A DNA stretch of 5,478 bases, from the NCBI GenBank assembly GCA_002937555.1, contig PTKB01000179.1, positions 1 to 5,478 of the forward strand, read 5' to 3'. Both the position numbers and the translations under genes were made by a program. The stretch comes from Alphaproteobacteria bacterium MarineAlpha10_Bin2. GTDB taxonomy: Bacteria > Pseudomonadota > Alphaproteobacteria > UBA828. The notes under the pieces are model-generated. The model ran no database searches. It was not told where the DNA came from and saw only the letters and a list, made by a program, of their open reading frames with translations. Positions 5,170 to 5,478 of the stretch are shown here, in pieces (the stretch's first letter is position 1; every line of letters starts with the position of its first letter).

Positions 5170-5472
5170 TTATTGATCCGGATCAAATAGGGCGGCGGAT
5201 ATTTTGTCCCATTCCGCCGCGAGCTCGCCGCTGTGCTGCTGCTCGCCGGCGCGGCGGTACCAATAGCCGGCGTTTGAAAGATCACCTTCAACGCGGTGTA
5301 AATAAGCATGCACCCATTCGCCCGGCTTGCCTGTGGCCGCCTGAGCCAATTCATGCGCGCGGTCCCACTCGCCGCCCTTGGCGGCGTACCACAAAGCCTG
5401 CAGCGCCTTATCGCCGATCTCGGCGGGCGGAGCATCGCCAGAAATTGATTGCTTAAACTCGGATAAACTCAT
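5170..5472 (-). CDS. Conserved 100-residue protein of unknown function (TPR/Sel1-like helical)
   Basis: The sequence resembles a widespread short bacterial family known only as conserved hypothetical. The features I recognise are LQALWYAAKGGEWDRAHELAQ (24-44) and, after a Gly/Pro linker, WVHAYLHRVEGDLSNAGYWY (53-72) with RRAGE following. EWDKISAAL closes the C-terminus. The helix pairs with AH-ELAQ and NA-YWYRRAG spacing look like a degenerate TPR or Sel1 unit, so protein binding is plausible. No signal peptide or membrane segment is seen. The ATG is at 5472 and only six bases upstream remain in the window, so the promoter and ribosome binding site cannot be judged. The TAA stop (5172-5170) lies in a CGGATC/GATCCG inverted repeat (5161-5166 / 5175-5180) that has no proper T-run. 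Confidence 0.85.
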   Translation of the reverse strand: MSLSEFKQSISGDAPPAEIGDKALQALWYAAKGGEWDRAHELAQAATGKPGEWVHAYLHRVEGDLSNAGYWYRRAGEQQHSGELAAEWDKISAALFDPDQ

Positions 5473-5478
5473 CTAAGG

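Noticed and set aside
5161..5180. CGGATC/GATCCG inverted repeat as terminator of the 100-residue gene
   Set aside because: Only six pairs, it overlaps the stop codon and there is no T-run directly after it on the - strand.

Overview
The window looks like a chromosomal stretch of an alphaproteobacterium. The grounds are GC-rich coding sequence with strong G/C bias at third codon positions, GTG/TTG start candidates, GGAG/AGGAGG-type ribosome binding sites, and protein families common in Rhizobiales/Rhodospirillales-like genomes. This assignment is an inference from composition and protein style only. There is no rRNA, tRNA, insertion sequence, phage gene or CRISPR array.

Layout. (1) 1-907, + strand: an N-carbamoyl-D-amino acid hydrolase (nitrilase superfamily), cut at its N-terminus by the window edge. 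(2) 908-1370: a 463-base AT-richer intergenic region with several GANTC sites and a plausible promoter at its end. (3) 1371-1616, +: an 81-residue two-helix membrane protein. It is followed by an unusual long RNA hairpin (1637-1692) and a textbook intrinsic terminator (1709-1748). (4) 1747-1920, - strand: a 57-residue single-helix membrane protein that converges on the terminator, its stop codon lying in the T-run. (5) 2081-2788, -: a DUF1028 protein. (6) 2789-2941: a divergent promoter region with two adjacent short palindromes. (7) 2942-5011, +: a tightly packed operon of three genes, namely an arylmalonate decarboxylase/maleate isomerase-like enzyme, an exported Sel1-repeat protein and a VOC-fold (glyoxalase-type) protein. 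(8) 4957-5472, -: a conserved 100-residue protein, then a 51-codon reading frame with a strong ribosome binding site that runs into the VOC gene on the opposite strand.

Functional reading. A D-carbamoylase, a DUF1028 protein, an Asp/Glu-racemase-superfamily enzyme and a VOC protein together suggest peripheral catabolism of small carboxylates or amides. No hydantoinase, transporter or dedicated regulator is visible, so the substrate is unknown. The points most worth a second look are: the racemase-fold enzyme that keeps only the second of the two family cysteines, as arylmalonate decarboxylase does; the strand-polarised 3' UTR hairpin behind the small membrane protein; and the truncated-looking gene start at the right end.
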